A stretch of 16,123 nucleotides of DNA, taken from NCBI GenBank assembly GCA_018712425.1, contig DVHA01000318.1:1-16123 (forward strand), written 5' to 3'. The notes below the pieces were generated by a model, which saw nothing but the letters and a program-made list of their open reading frames with translations, was not told where the DNA came from and did not search any database. The DNA is from Candidatus Faecivivens stercoravium (GTDB taxonomy: Bacteria > Bacillota > Clostridia > Oscillospirales > Ruminococcaceae). Of the stretch, positions 1-6,513 are shown one piece after another. The position numbers and the translations under genes were made by a program. Position 1 is the stretch's first letter; every line of letters starts with the position of its first letter.

Positions 1-1214
1 TTTTCTTCCTTGTGGATGATCGGCTCGTTTTCCGAGGCATAGGCGTCGGTCGCGACTGCCATCCCTTTGCGGTGGAGCAGCCATCCGGCGATTTCCCGCA
101 CCAGCATATAGATGACCGCGAAGGTCGGCACGCCGATGATCATGCCGATCGGCCCCAGCAGCGCGCTGAAGAGGGTGATCGAGAAAATGACCCAGAAGGC
201 CGACAAACCGGTTGTGTTGCCGAGGATTTTCGGGCCGATGATGTTGCCGTCGATCTGCTGTAAGATACAGATGAAGATGGTAAACATCACCGCCGTCCGG
301 GGGTCAATGATGAGCAGCAGCAGAATCGACGGGATCGCGCCGATAAACGGCCCGAAATAGGGGATGATGTTGGTGATGCCGACAATGACGCTGATCAGCA
401 TCGCGTAAGGCCAGTTAAACAGCGCCATCCCGATGAAACAGATGCTGCCGACAATGGCCGAATCGAGGATTTTGCCGATGATAAAGCCGCTGAAGATGTC
501 GTTGGCGGTATGGGTGAGGAGGATCAGCCGGTCGACCCCGCCCCGCGGCAGCAGCGCATAGGCGGCTTTCTTCACATGGGCGTAAAGCAGTTCCTTGCTG
601 GCCAGCAGGTAGACCGGCAGGATGACGATAATCAGGAGGTTGAGCACCCACCCGACCAGCGAGCTGGTCAGCTGGAGCAGCTGCGGGATGATGGAGGTAA
701 GGTCGCTGGCAAAGTCGGTGACCATCTGCCGCATCCGGGTGACGATAGCGGTGATGGTGTCGTTCTGGGTGAGCAGGTTGAGGTCGAGGTTATATTTGGT
801 CGCAAGGTCGTTGACAAGCGTCGGGATCGAGTTGATCCAGGTGGTGATCTGGGGGATCAGGTTCCGGAGGCTTTCAACCAGCTGCGGCAGGATGATCCAT
901 AACAGAACCGCCAGGATCGCAATCGCGCAGATGTAGGTGATAAGGATGCCGATCGACCGGCTGCTCCGCCGGGAGAGCTTTCCCCGGGAAATCCATCGGA
1001 GCAGCTTCTCCGCTGTTTTCAGGATGGGGTTAAGCAGGTAGGCGAGGCACGCCCCCCAGATAAACGGCGAAAGGATATTTAAAAGTTTTCCCGCAATATC
1101 CAGTACCGCCTGGTAGTTAATCAGGCAGAAGACGCAGACGGCGCTGGCGAGGATGACCAGGAAGGCGTAGGCGGAGATGATCGCGTACTGCCGGTTGTAG
1201 GGGAGCTTCTTCAT
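1..1214 (-). CDS. AI-2E family transporter (PerM/YtvI-like permease), C-terminal end cut by window edge
   Basis: Reading the minus strand from ATG at 1214 gives an open frame of 404 codons that runs off the left edge. The protein is strongly hydrophobic, with likely membrane segments near residues 10-32, 45-62, 88-110 and 190-207, and a dense hydrophobic C-terminal half. The family hallmark PYFGPFIGAIPS lies near residues 280-295, followed by a DGNIIGPKILG stretch near 320-335. Both are typical of the AI-2E/PerM permease family. A soluble, polar section (about residues 110-185) lies between the N- and C-terminal membrane blocks, as in relatives. Members export or exchange diverse small solutes, and the substrate here cannot be told from sequence; the autoinducer-2 name should not be taken literally. 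Its ATG overlaps the stop of the upstream sirtuin gene (ATGA), so the two are probably translated from one message. Only the last residues should be missing, judged by usual family length. Confidence 0.9.
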   Translation of the reverse strand, partial: MKKLPYNRQYAIISAYAFLVILASAVCVFCLINYQAVLDIAGKLLNILSPFIWGACLAYLLNPILKTAEKLLRWISRGKLSRRSSRSIGILITYICAIAILAVLLWIILPQLVESLRNLIPQITTWINSIPTLVNDLATKYNLDLNLLTQNDTITAIVTRMRQMVTDFASDLTSIIPQLLQLTSSLVGWVLNLLIIVILPVYLLASKELLYAHVKKAAYALLPRGGVDRLILLTHTANDIFSGFIIGKILDSAIVGSICFIGMALFNWPYAMLISVIVGITNIIPYFGPFIGAIPSILLLLIIDPRTAVMFTIFICILQQIDGNIIGPKILGNTTGLSAFWVIFSITLFSALLGPIGMIIGVPTFAVIYMLVREIAGWLLHRKGMAVATDAYASENEPIIHKEE

Positions 1215-1978
1215 CCTTCGCCTCCTTCCTCTATCCCTGCGAGCCGCAGGGCTTCGGTCAGGACTCTGCCGATGCTCTCCCGGAAGAGGAGGCCGGCCGA
1301 TTCGTCCTGCGGGGTGGGGGTCTTGTTGATGAGGACGAGCCTTCCCCCGCGGTAGTAGCGCAGCAGCCCGGCCGCCGGGTAGACGGTCAGCGAGCTGCCG
1401 CCGACGATCAGAAGATCCGCCTGCCGGATGGCGTTTACCGCGCCCAAAAGGGTATCTTCATTCAGGCTTTCGCCGTAGAGGACGACCTCCGGCTTGATGA
1501 TCCCGCCGCAGCTGCAATGGGGGACTTCCCCGTCCGCCCGCTTTTCCAGCAGCTGGGGGAGGGTATAACTTTTCCCGCAGCGGGTGCAGCGGCTGTGGTG
1601 GACGCTCCCGTGCAGCTCGTAGACCCGCCTGCTCCCGGCCGCCTGGTGGAGGCCGTCGATGTTCTGGGTGACGACGGCGGCCAGATGCCCCGTCTTTTCC
1701 AGCAGCGCCAGCGCCCGGTGGGCCGGGCCGGGCTCCGCGTCCGGGTAGATCATCTTGTCCCAGTAAAACCGGTAAAACTTTTCGGGGTACCGGTAAAAAT
1801 AATCCCCGCTTAAAATTTCTTCCGGCGGTTCGTCGTAGGTCTGGTTGTAGAGGCCGTCGGTGCTGCGGAAATCCGGTATGCCGGATTCGGTCGAGACGCC
1901 GGCCCCGCCGAAGAAGACCGCCTGGCGGCTTTCGGCAAGCCACACGGCGAAGCGCTCCAGCTGTTCCTGGTGGTTCAT
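1211..1978 (-). CDS. Sir2 family NAD-dependent protein deacylase
   Basis: This is a 255-residue sirtuin. The NAD-binding motif GAGVSTESGIPDFRS is at residues 25-39, TQNIDGLH at 104-111, and the catalytic His is His123 in ELHG. Zinc ligands are Cys131, Cys134, Cys155 and Cys157; the second pair is C-x-C rather than C-x2-C. A GGSSLTVYPA nucleotide-binding segment lies in the C-terminal third. The enzyme removes acyl groups from lysine using NAD, giving nicotinamide and O-acyl-ADP-ribose, in the cytosol. I do not see the Y-x-x-R pair of desuccinylases, so deacetylation is the better guess (inference). The start ATG at 1978 is preceded on the minus strand by an A-rich stretch ending in AGGGGG. 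An extended -10 promoter lies upstream at 2032-2040. Its last bases overlap the start of the AI-2E permease gene, which suggests co-transcription. Confidence 0.95.
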   Translation of the reverse strand: MNHQEQLERFAVWLAESRQAVFFGGAGVSTESGIPDFRSTDGLYNQTYDEPPEEILSGDYFYRYPEKFYRFYWDKMIYPDAEPGPAHRALALLEKTGHLAAVVTQNIDGLHQAAGSRRVYELHGSVHHSRCTRCGKSYTLPQLLEKRADGEVPHCSCGGIIKPEVVLYGESLNEDTLLGAVNAIRQADLLIVGGSSLTVYPAAGLLRYYRGGRLVLINKTPTPQDESAGLLFRESIGRVLTEALRLAGIEEGGEG

Positions 1979-2031
1979 GGATTTACCCCCTTTTTTTTCC
2001 GCCGGTTTTCTCCGGCTGTCTAATTACTTTC

Positions 2032-2060
2032 ATTATAACATATTTGCGGGGATTTTGCAG
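2032..2060 (-). promoter_or_regulatory. Probable sigma-A promoter for the sirtuin-permease pair
   Basis: On the minus strand, bases 2040-2032 read TGTTATAAT, a perfect extended -10 (TG-n-TATAAT). Seventeen bases upstream, 2060-2055 reads CTGCAA, a weak -35 with 3 of 6 consensus bases. An extended -10 can work with a poor -35. The leader to the ATG at 1978 would be about 45 nt. It contains a small hairpin, GCCGG/CCGGC, at 2001-2005 and 2012-2016, followed by an A-run. Confidence 0.65.
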
Positions 2061-2153
2061 AAAGACGGCGAATTTTAAGAAAACTTTTCGTCTTTTTTCC
2101 AATTTGTTTTCCGAAAGCGCCGGGATCCAAATGTAAAAAAAGCAAAAATGCCC

Positions 2154-2182
2154 TTTTCAGAACGGTGAAAAAAAGGTATAAT
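2154..2182 (+). promoter_or_regulatory. Probable sigma-A promoter for zapA and the U32 gene
   Basis: TATAAT at 2177-2182 matches the -10 consensus exactly. TTTTCA at 2154-2159 is a 4-of-6 match to the -35, with an ideal 17-bp spacer. The region upstream is A/T-rich. The predicted leader of about 80 nt is GC-rich and holds a possible 6-bp stem (2202-2207 with 2217-2222). Confidence 0.75.
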
Positions 2183-2269
2183 AATGTCGTATAGACTTTT
2201 GGCGCCGGGCAAGCGGCGGCGCGATATGGGCGGGCTGTTTCAAGCGGCCCCGAGACTGGAGGAATGGCT

Positions 2270-2734
2270 ATGCAGAAGGTAAAAGTGAGCATCTGCGGCA
2301 GGACCTACTGCCTGTCGACCGAAGAAAGCGAAGAATATGTAAACCAGCTGGCGGCCCGGCTGGATGCCCGGATCAACCGGTTTATGGACGAAAACCCCGG
2401 CACCAGCCTCCTTTCGGCGGCGGTGATGACTGCGCTGGAGCTCTCCGACGACGCCTCCCGCAACGAGGACGACGCCGATAACTTCAGAGGCCAGCTGAAA
2501 ACCTACGCCGAAGAGGCGGCCGCCGCCAAGACGATGGTGGACAAACTCCGCCGGGCGGTCGAGGGGTTGGTGCAGGAGAACCGCAAGCTGAAAAGCGACC
2601 TGGAGCTTTTGACCCTCCGGGACCAGGTGGAACAGGCCCCGGCGGAGGAGCCGGCGCCGGAAACGGAACCCGCCCAGCCGGAACAACCGGCGGAAGGCGG
2701 CAGCGGGCGGAACCATAACCGCCAGGGCCGTTGA
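2270..2734 (+). CDS. zapA: Cell division protein ZapA with long acidic/proline-rich tail
   Basis: The product starts MQKVKVSICGRTYCL, the N-terminal strand-turn-strand of ZapA. An ALELSD helix and a long coiled coil of charged heptads follow (about residues 70-125), as in ZapA dimers and tetramers. ZapA binds and bundles FtsZ filaments at midcell. Two in-frame ATGs exist at 2264 and 2270. The Shine-Dalgarno GGAGG at 2258-2262 is only 1 nt from the first but 7 nt from the second, so I chose 2270 (154 residues). Typical ZapA is about 85-110 residues. The extra part here is a Glu/Pro/Ala-rich C-terminal tail from about residue 125, probably disordered. The stop codon overlaps the TTG start of the next gene. 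The two are often neighbours in Clostridia. Confidence 0.9.
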   Translation: MQKVKVSICGRTYCLSTEESEEYVNQLAARLDARINRFMDENPGTSLLSAAVMTALELSDDASRNEDDADNFRGQLKTYAEEAAAAKTMVDKLRRAVEGLVQENRKLKSDLELLTLRDQVEQAPAEEPAPETEPAQPEQPAEGGSGRNHNRQGR

Positions 2735-4851
2735 CCGGCGGCAAACCCCGGCTGGAGGTCCTCGCCCCCGCCGGGTCGATGGAGGCGCTGACGGCGGCGG
2801 TGCGCTGCGGGGCGGATGCCGTCTATCTCGGCCAAAAGAACTTCTCCGCCCGCAAAAACAGCCAGAACTTTGACGGGGAGGAACTGCGGGAAGCGGTCGC
2901 CTATGCCCACCGCTGCGGCGTCAAAATCCACCAGGCGCTGAACATCGTCGTCTTCCAGCAGGAGCTGGAGGCCCTGAAAGCCTGTATCCGGACGGCGGTA
3001 GAGGCGGGGGTCGACGCAATGATTGTCCAGGACTGGGGGGTGGCGGCGCTGGTGCGGCGGTTCGCCCCCGATATGCCGCTCCACGCTTCGACCCAGATGG
3101 CGGTCCATTCCCCCGCCGGGGCAAAGCTGGCGGAAGAGCTCGGCTTTTCCCGGGTGGTGCTGGCGCGGGAGCTGACGCGGGAGGAGATCGAAGCGATTGT
3201 CCGCTCCACCTCCCTCGAAACTGAGATTTTCGTCCACGGCGCCCACTGCATGTCGGTTTCCGGCCAATGTTACCTCAGCGCCGCCCTCGGCGGCAAGAGC
3301 GGCAACCGCGGCCAGTGCGCCCAGCCCTGCCGCCTCCCCTTTACGGCGGGGGGCGCGGGGAAGGGGGAGACCGGCGAAAACGTTCTCTCCCTCAAAGATA
3401 TGGATATCATCCCCCGCCTCCCGGAAATCGAACGGATGGGGGTCACCTCGGTCAAGATCGAGGGACGGATGAAGCGGCCGGAGTATGTGGCGGCGGCGGT
3501 CACCGCCTGCCGGCAGGCCTTGGCCGGCGAGATTCCTGACCTTGGCGCTTTGCAGGCGGTTTTCTCCCGCAGCGGCTTTACGGCGGGGTATTTTGACGGG
3601 AAGCGGGACAAAACGATGTTCGGCTTCCGCACCCGAGAGGATGTGACGGCGGCGGCCGGCGTCCTCGGGGAGCTGAAAAACCTCTACCATAAGGAGCGGC
3701 CGCTGGTGCCGGTGTCGATGGAGCTGACCGCCCGGCCGGGGGAACCGGTTTCCCTCTTCCTTTCGGACGGGGAACATACGGTATCTGCCGCCGGGGAAAC
3801 GGCGGAACCGGCCGGTGAAAACCGCCCAGCGGACGCCGCTTTTGCCTATAAGCAGCTTGCCCGCCTCGGCTCGACCCCCTATTTCCTGCCGGAAGGAAAC
3901 CTCCGGGCGGAGATGGGCGGGGTATCCGTCCGCCCGGCGGCCTTAAACCAGCTGCGGCGGGAGGCGGTGGAGAAGCTCGACCGGGAACGGGAACAGCCCC
4001 GGGGCCGGTTTGTCGACAGCCCGCTCCCCGCATACCCTGCCCGGGAACCGTCCGGCCCCCCCGCCTTCTGGGGCAAGTTCCAGTCGGCAGCCCAGCTTCC
4101 GCAGGAGGCCGAGGGGTTTTTTGACCGGATAATCCTCCCGGCGGCGGAACTGCTGCGGCTGTCGGAGGCGGGGGCGCTTCGTCTTCCGGCCGAAAAGCTG
4201 CTGCCGGTCCTGCCGCGGTTTACCTTTGACGAATCCGGCTGCCCCGGACTGCTGGGGCGGCTGTGGGCGGCGGGCTTCCGCGCCCTCTACTGCGAGAGCG
4301 GGGCCCATCTCGCACTGGCGAAGGGAACCGGGCGCCCGTTTATCTGTTATGGCGGGCCCTACTTAAACCTTGTAAACCCCGAGGCCCTCGCGGAAGCGGG
4401 GCGGCTGGGGCTTGCCGGCGCGGTCCTCTCCCCCGAGGGGAAGCTGTCCCAGCTGCGGGCGGCCGCCCGGGTTTCGCCGATTGAAACGGGGCTTTACGGC
4501 TACGGGCGGATGGCGCTGATGGCCCTCCGCAACTGTCCGGTAAAGGCCCAGATCGGCTGCAAAGCCTGCGGGCGGCAGGGGTATCTGACCGACCGCAAGG
4601 GGATCCGGTTCCCTGTCCGGTGTGGCCTTCCGGAAAACGACCTCTCGCCGGACAACCGGGTGAGCTGCCTCCTCAACAGCCTCCCCCTCTCGATGTCGGA
4701 CAAACAGGCGGAGCTGTCCGCCTTCTCTTTCATCCTCCTCGACTTTACGGTCGAAACGCCGGAAGAGGCGGCGGCGGTTGTCCGCCGTTGGCGGACGGGT
4801 AGCCCGGAGGAGCAGTATACCCGGGGGCTCTACACCCGGGGCGTCCTGTAA
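2731..4851 (+). CDS. U32 peptidase-family protein with C-terminal DUF3656-like region (RlhA/TrhP relative)
   Basis: The 706-residue protein opens with LEVLAPAGSMEALTAAVRCGADAVYLG, the start of the U32 barrel, shown here only as a recognised motif. The U32 signature, around EIFVHGAHCMSVSGQCYLS, lies at residues 165-183. Cys173, Cys180, Cys196 and Cys200 form a conserved four-cysteine set. Relatives RlhA and TrhP take part in prephenate-dependent hydroxylation of 23S rRNA or tRNA, and others were called collagenases, so proteolysis should not be assumed. The C-terminal half is the longer clostridial type and ends with a second Cys-rich block at about residues 600-632. The start is TTG at 2731, overlapping the zapA stop (TTGA). 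The next ATG at 2779 would remove the first barrel strand, so TTG is preferred although its ribosome-binding site is weak. Which RNA or protein it acts on is unknown. Confidence 0.88.
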   Translation: MTGGKPRLEVLAPAGSMEALTAAVRCGADAVYLGQKNFSARKNSQNFDGEELREAVAYAHRCGVKIHQALNIVVFQQELEALKACIRTAVEAGVDAMIVQDWGVAALVRRFAPDMPLHASTQMAVHSPAGAKLAEELGFSRVVLARELTREEIEAIVRSTSLETEIFVHGAHCMSVSGQCYLSAALGGKSGNRGQCAQPCRLPFTAGGAGKGETGENVLSLKDMDIIPRLPEIERMGVTSVKIEGRMKRPEYVAAAVTACRQALAGEIPDLGALQAVFSRSGFTAGYFDGKRDKTMFGFRTREDVTAAAGVLGELKNLYHKERPLVPVSMELTARPGEPVSLFLSDGEHTVSAAGETAEPAGENRPADAAFAYKQLARLGSTPYFLPEGNLRAEMGGVSVRPAALNQLRREAVEKLDREREQPRGRFVDSPLPAYPAREPSGPPAFWGKFQSAAQLPQEAEGFFDRIILPAAELLRLSEAGALRLPAEKLLPVLPRFTFDESGCPGLLGRLWAAGFRALYCESGAHLALAKGTGRPFICYGGPYLNLVNPEALAEAGRLGLAGAVLSPEGKLSQLRAAARVSPIETGLYGYGRMALMALRNCPVKAQIGCKACGRQGYLTDRKGIRFPVRCGLPENDLSPDNRVSCLLNSLPLSMSDKQAELSAFSFILLDFTVETPEEAAAVVRRWRTGSPEEQYTRGLYTRGVL

Positions 4852-5013
4852 AGGCTGTGTAAATGAAAAGTCAGTTTTCCGCTGCATTGGAAAGTGGATA
4901 GAACCTGAATGGCCCGCCGTCCCCCGGAAACAGGTTTTCCAATGGGGCCTGGTGGAAAAGTCGGTTAAAAGGGTGGAAAACCACCAGTGGTTGTGGAGAA
5001 CCCGCCGGGTATC

Positions 5014-5050
5014 CGGTGGAAAAATATGGCCGGAAAGCTGTTTTCCACCG
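5014..5050. repeat. 10-bp perfect inverted repeat overlapping the dut promoter region
   Basis: CGGTGGAAAA at 5014-5023 is mirrored by TTTTCCACCG at 5041-5050, with a 17-bp spacer. It sits immediately upstream of the TATAAT at 5060-5065, where a -35 element would lie, so it could be an operator. As RNA it would be a stem-loop followed by a short T-run (5056-5060), so a terminator for upstream transcription is the alternative. Confidence 0.6.
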
Positions 5051-5059
5051 TAAGATTTT

Positions 5060-5065
5060 TATAAT
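5060..5065 (+). promoter_or_regulatory. Candidate -10 element for the dut-DUF4321-maf-mreB run
   Basis: TATAAT is an exact -10 consensus in a short AT-rich stretch. No good -35 is present at 16-18 bp (the bases there read like GCTGTT), and this position is occupied by the right arm of the inverted repeat. That would fit a promoter needing an activator or controlled by a repressor. The leader to the dut ATG would be about 80 nt. Confidence 0.45.
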
Positions 5066-5153
5066 TTGTAAACGGACGGTGACGTCTGTTTTGCAGGAAC
5101 CGGAGTCGGTTTCTGTCGTTTTACCCCATCAATTGTCGGAAAGGGAAAGAAGA

Positions 5154-5627
5154 ATGGAATTGCAGAAGGTATATTTTCAGAAACTGCGGCCGGACGCCCG
5201 GCTGCCCTACCGGGCGACTGCCGAGAGCGCCGGGTTTGACCTGGCGGCCTGCATGGACGGCCCGGTGGAGATCGCCCCCGGGGAGACCAAGATGATCCAC
5301 ACCGGCGTCGCTGTCGTCCTCCCCTATTCCACCGCCGGGATGGTCTATCCCCGCAGCGGCCTGGCGGTCAAGGCGGGGGTGTCGCTCGCCAACTGCGTCG
5401 GGGTGATCGACTCCGACTACCGGGGAGAGCTGATGGTCCCCCTCTATAACCACAGCGGGAAGCCTTTCACCGTCTGCCCCGGCGACCGGATCGCCCAGCT
5501 GGTGGTGACCCCCGTCCTCCTGCCGGAGGCGGAGGAATACCCGATGGACCGGCCGCTCCCCACAAGTGAACGGGGGACCGGCGGGTTCGGCTCGACCGGC
5601 GTCCATGAAGGGGCGGATAACCAGTGA
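5154..5627 (+). CDS. dut: dUTP diphosphatase (dUTPase)
   Basis: The 157-residue protein has all five motifs of trimeric dUTPases: AGFDLA, PRSGLA, GVIDSDYRGE (with the catalytic Asp), RIAQLVV, and the glycine-rich RGTGGFGSTG near the C-terminus. It hydrolyses dUTP to dUMP and pyrophosphate in the cytosol, keeping uracil out of DNA and supplying the dTMP precursor. The frame is open further upstream to 5016, but the ATG at 5154 fits the family start and is preceded by AAGGGAAAGAAG. The upstream extension is made of intergenic repeat sequence. The stop overlaps the GTG of the following small membrane gene by 4 bp (GTGA), so it probably heads a translationally coupled operon running through maf into mreB. 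Confidence 0.97.
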   Translation: MELQKVYFQKLRPDARLPYRATAESAGFDLAACMDGPVEIAPGETKMIHTGVAVVLPYSTAGMVYPRSGLAVKAGVSLANCVGVIDSDYRGELMVPLYNHSGKPFTVCPGDRIAQLVVTPVLLPEAEEYPMDRPLPTSERGTGGFGSTGVHEGADNQ

Positions 5628-5887
5628 AAAAGACAGTAATCCTGCTGCTGTTTTTGATGGGCGGGCTGATTGTCGGGGCGCTGCTCACCTATCTCGGCCA
5701 GTCGGTCTCCTTCCTCTGGTGGCTGACGCTGGGGGACTCGATCGGGTTCGGGTATCCGCAGGCGGTGACCCTCGACCTGTCGGTCATCCGGTTAAACCTC
5801 GGGTTTTACCTGGAGCTGAACGTCGCCCAGATGATCGGCCTGATTGCCGCGATGGCAGCTTATTTTGCATGGGGGCGGAAACTGTGA
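5624..5887 (+). CDS. DUF4321 family small membrane protein
   Basis: This is an 87-residue protein with an N-terminal hydrophobic segment (residues 4-24, GG-rich) and a C-terminal one (about 66-84). Between them is an amphipathic stretch containing GDSIGFGYPQAV and LDLSVIRLNLGF. That layout, and the position directly before maf in Firmicutes, match DUF4321. No biochemical role is known to me for this family. Its link to maf and mreB suggests a place near the cell envelope or division machinery, but that is inference. It starts with GTG at 5624 overlapping the dut stop, and its TGA at 5885-5887 shares a base with the maf ATG. Confidence 0.8.
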   Translation: MKKTVILLLFLMGGLIVGALLTYLGQSVSFLWWLTLGDSIGFGYPQAVTLDLSVIRLNLGFYLELNVAQMIGLIAAMAAYFAWGRKL

Positions 5888-6498
5888 TGGAAAAGTTTAA
5901 CGTGATCCTCGCGTCCGGTTCTCCCCGGCGGAAGGAGCTGCTGCGGCTGATCTTCCCGGAATTTGAAGTGTTTCCGTCCCCTTTCGACGAAGAAAGCCTC
6001 AAAATGGGGGACTTTACGCCGGAAACGCTGGCGGAAACCCTCTCCCGCTGCAAGGCGGAAGCAGTTTATAATACAATCTGTAATCAAAATACTAATAGTA
6101 TAAACCCCCTCGTCATCGGCGGCGACACGGTTGTCGTCTCCCCGGAGGGGGAAGTGATGGGCAAGCCCCGGGACGCCGCCGACGCCGGCCGGATGCTCGG
6201 AAGCCTCTCCGGCCGCTGCCACCAGGTCATCACCGGCGTCAGCCTCTTTTACCGGCAGGCGGGGGCGGAAAAAAGCCACACCTTTTCGGTCCTGACAAAG
6301 GTCTGGTTCTACCCGCTGTCCGAAGCCGAAATTGCCGGTTACATCGAAAGCGGTGAGCCCTTTGACAAGGCCGGGGGCTACGGCATCCAGGGGCTCGGCG
6401 GGATGCTGGCCGAAAAGATCGACGGGGACTACTGGAATGTGGTCGGCCTGCCGGCCGGGCGGCTGAAGCGGGAGCTTACCGCTCTCGGGATTCTGTAA
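5887..6498 (+). CDS. maf: Maf family nucleotide pyrophosphatase
   Basis: The 203-residue protein begins MEKFNVILASGSPRRKELL with the Maf signature S-x-R-R. It continues with GGDTVV (usually GADTVV) near residue 79-84, GKP near 97, and EPFDKAGGYGIQG near 157-169. Maf proteins hydrolyse the alpha-beta bond of nucleoside triphosphates, often non-canonical ones, and overexpression inhibits septation in B. subtilis. The frame extends upstream to 5566. The ATG at 5887 is chosen because it follows GGGGGCGG, abuts the DUF4321 stop (TGATG) and matches the family N-terminus. A local oddity is an Asn-rich run of rare AT-type codons, VYNTICNQNTNSIN, encoded at 6064-6105, which lengthens a loop before GGDTVV. 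The mreB ATG follows after 15 bp; radC, often found here, is absent. Confidence 0.95.
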   Translation: MEKFNVILASGSPRRKELLRLIFPEFEVFPSPFDEESLKMGDFTPETLAETLSRCKAEAVYNTICNQNTNSINPLVIGGDTVVVSPEGEVMGKPRDAADAGRMLGSLSGRCHQVITGVSLFYRQAGAEKSHTFSVLTKVWFYPLSEAEIAGYIESGEPFDKAGGYGIQGLGGMLAEKIDGDYWNVVGLPAGRLKRELTALGIL

Positions 6499-6513
6499 CA
6501 GGAGGGCTGGGAT

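Larger units (their letters stand above)
4852..5153. promoter_or_regulatory. 302-bp intergenic region before dut with DnaA-box-like 9-mer cluster
   Basis: No gene is evident. The exact 9-mer GGTGGAAAA occurs at 4951-4959, 4972-4980 and 5015-5023, and inverted at 5041-5049. Near relatives are AGTGGATAG at 4893-4901 and TGTGGAGAA at 4992-5000. Compared with the DnaA box TTATCCACA, the six sites have 2, 2, 1, 2, 2 and 2 mismatches in order of position. Further GGAAA/TTTTCC half-motifs lie at 4875-4880, 4889-4893 and 4935-4940. GGTGG-AAAA-CCACC at 4972-4985 is also a small hairpin. The function is inferred only: DnaA binding, or another regulator of dut. Confidence 0.5.

Noticed and set aside
2503..3777. 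424-codon open frame on the minus strand across zapA and the U32 gene
   Set aside because: It is a shadow frame with low-complexity Arg/Pro/Gly composition and no start signal.
5016..5153. Upstream ATG at 5016 as the dut start
   Set aside because: The extra residues come from the repeat cluster and promoter region, and the ATG at 5154 matches the usual dUTPase start and ribosome-binding site.
4852..5153. Replication origin (oriC)
   Set aside because: The DnaA-like sites are real, but dnaA, dnaN and a long AT-rich unwinding region are absent. A secondary DnaA cluster is the most that can be argued.
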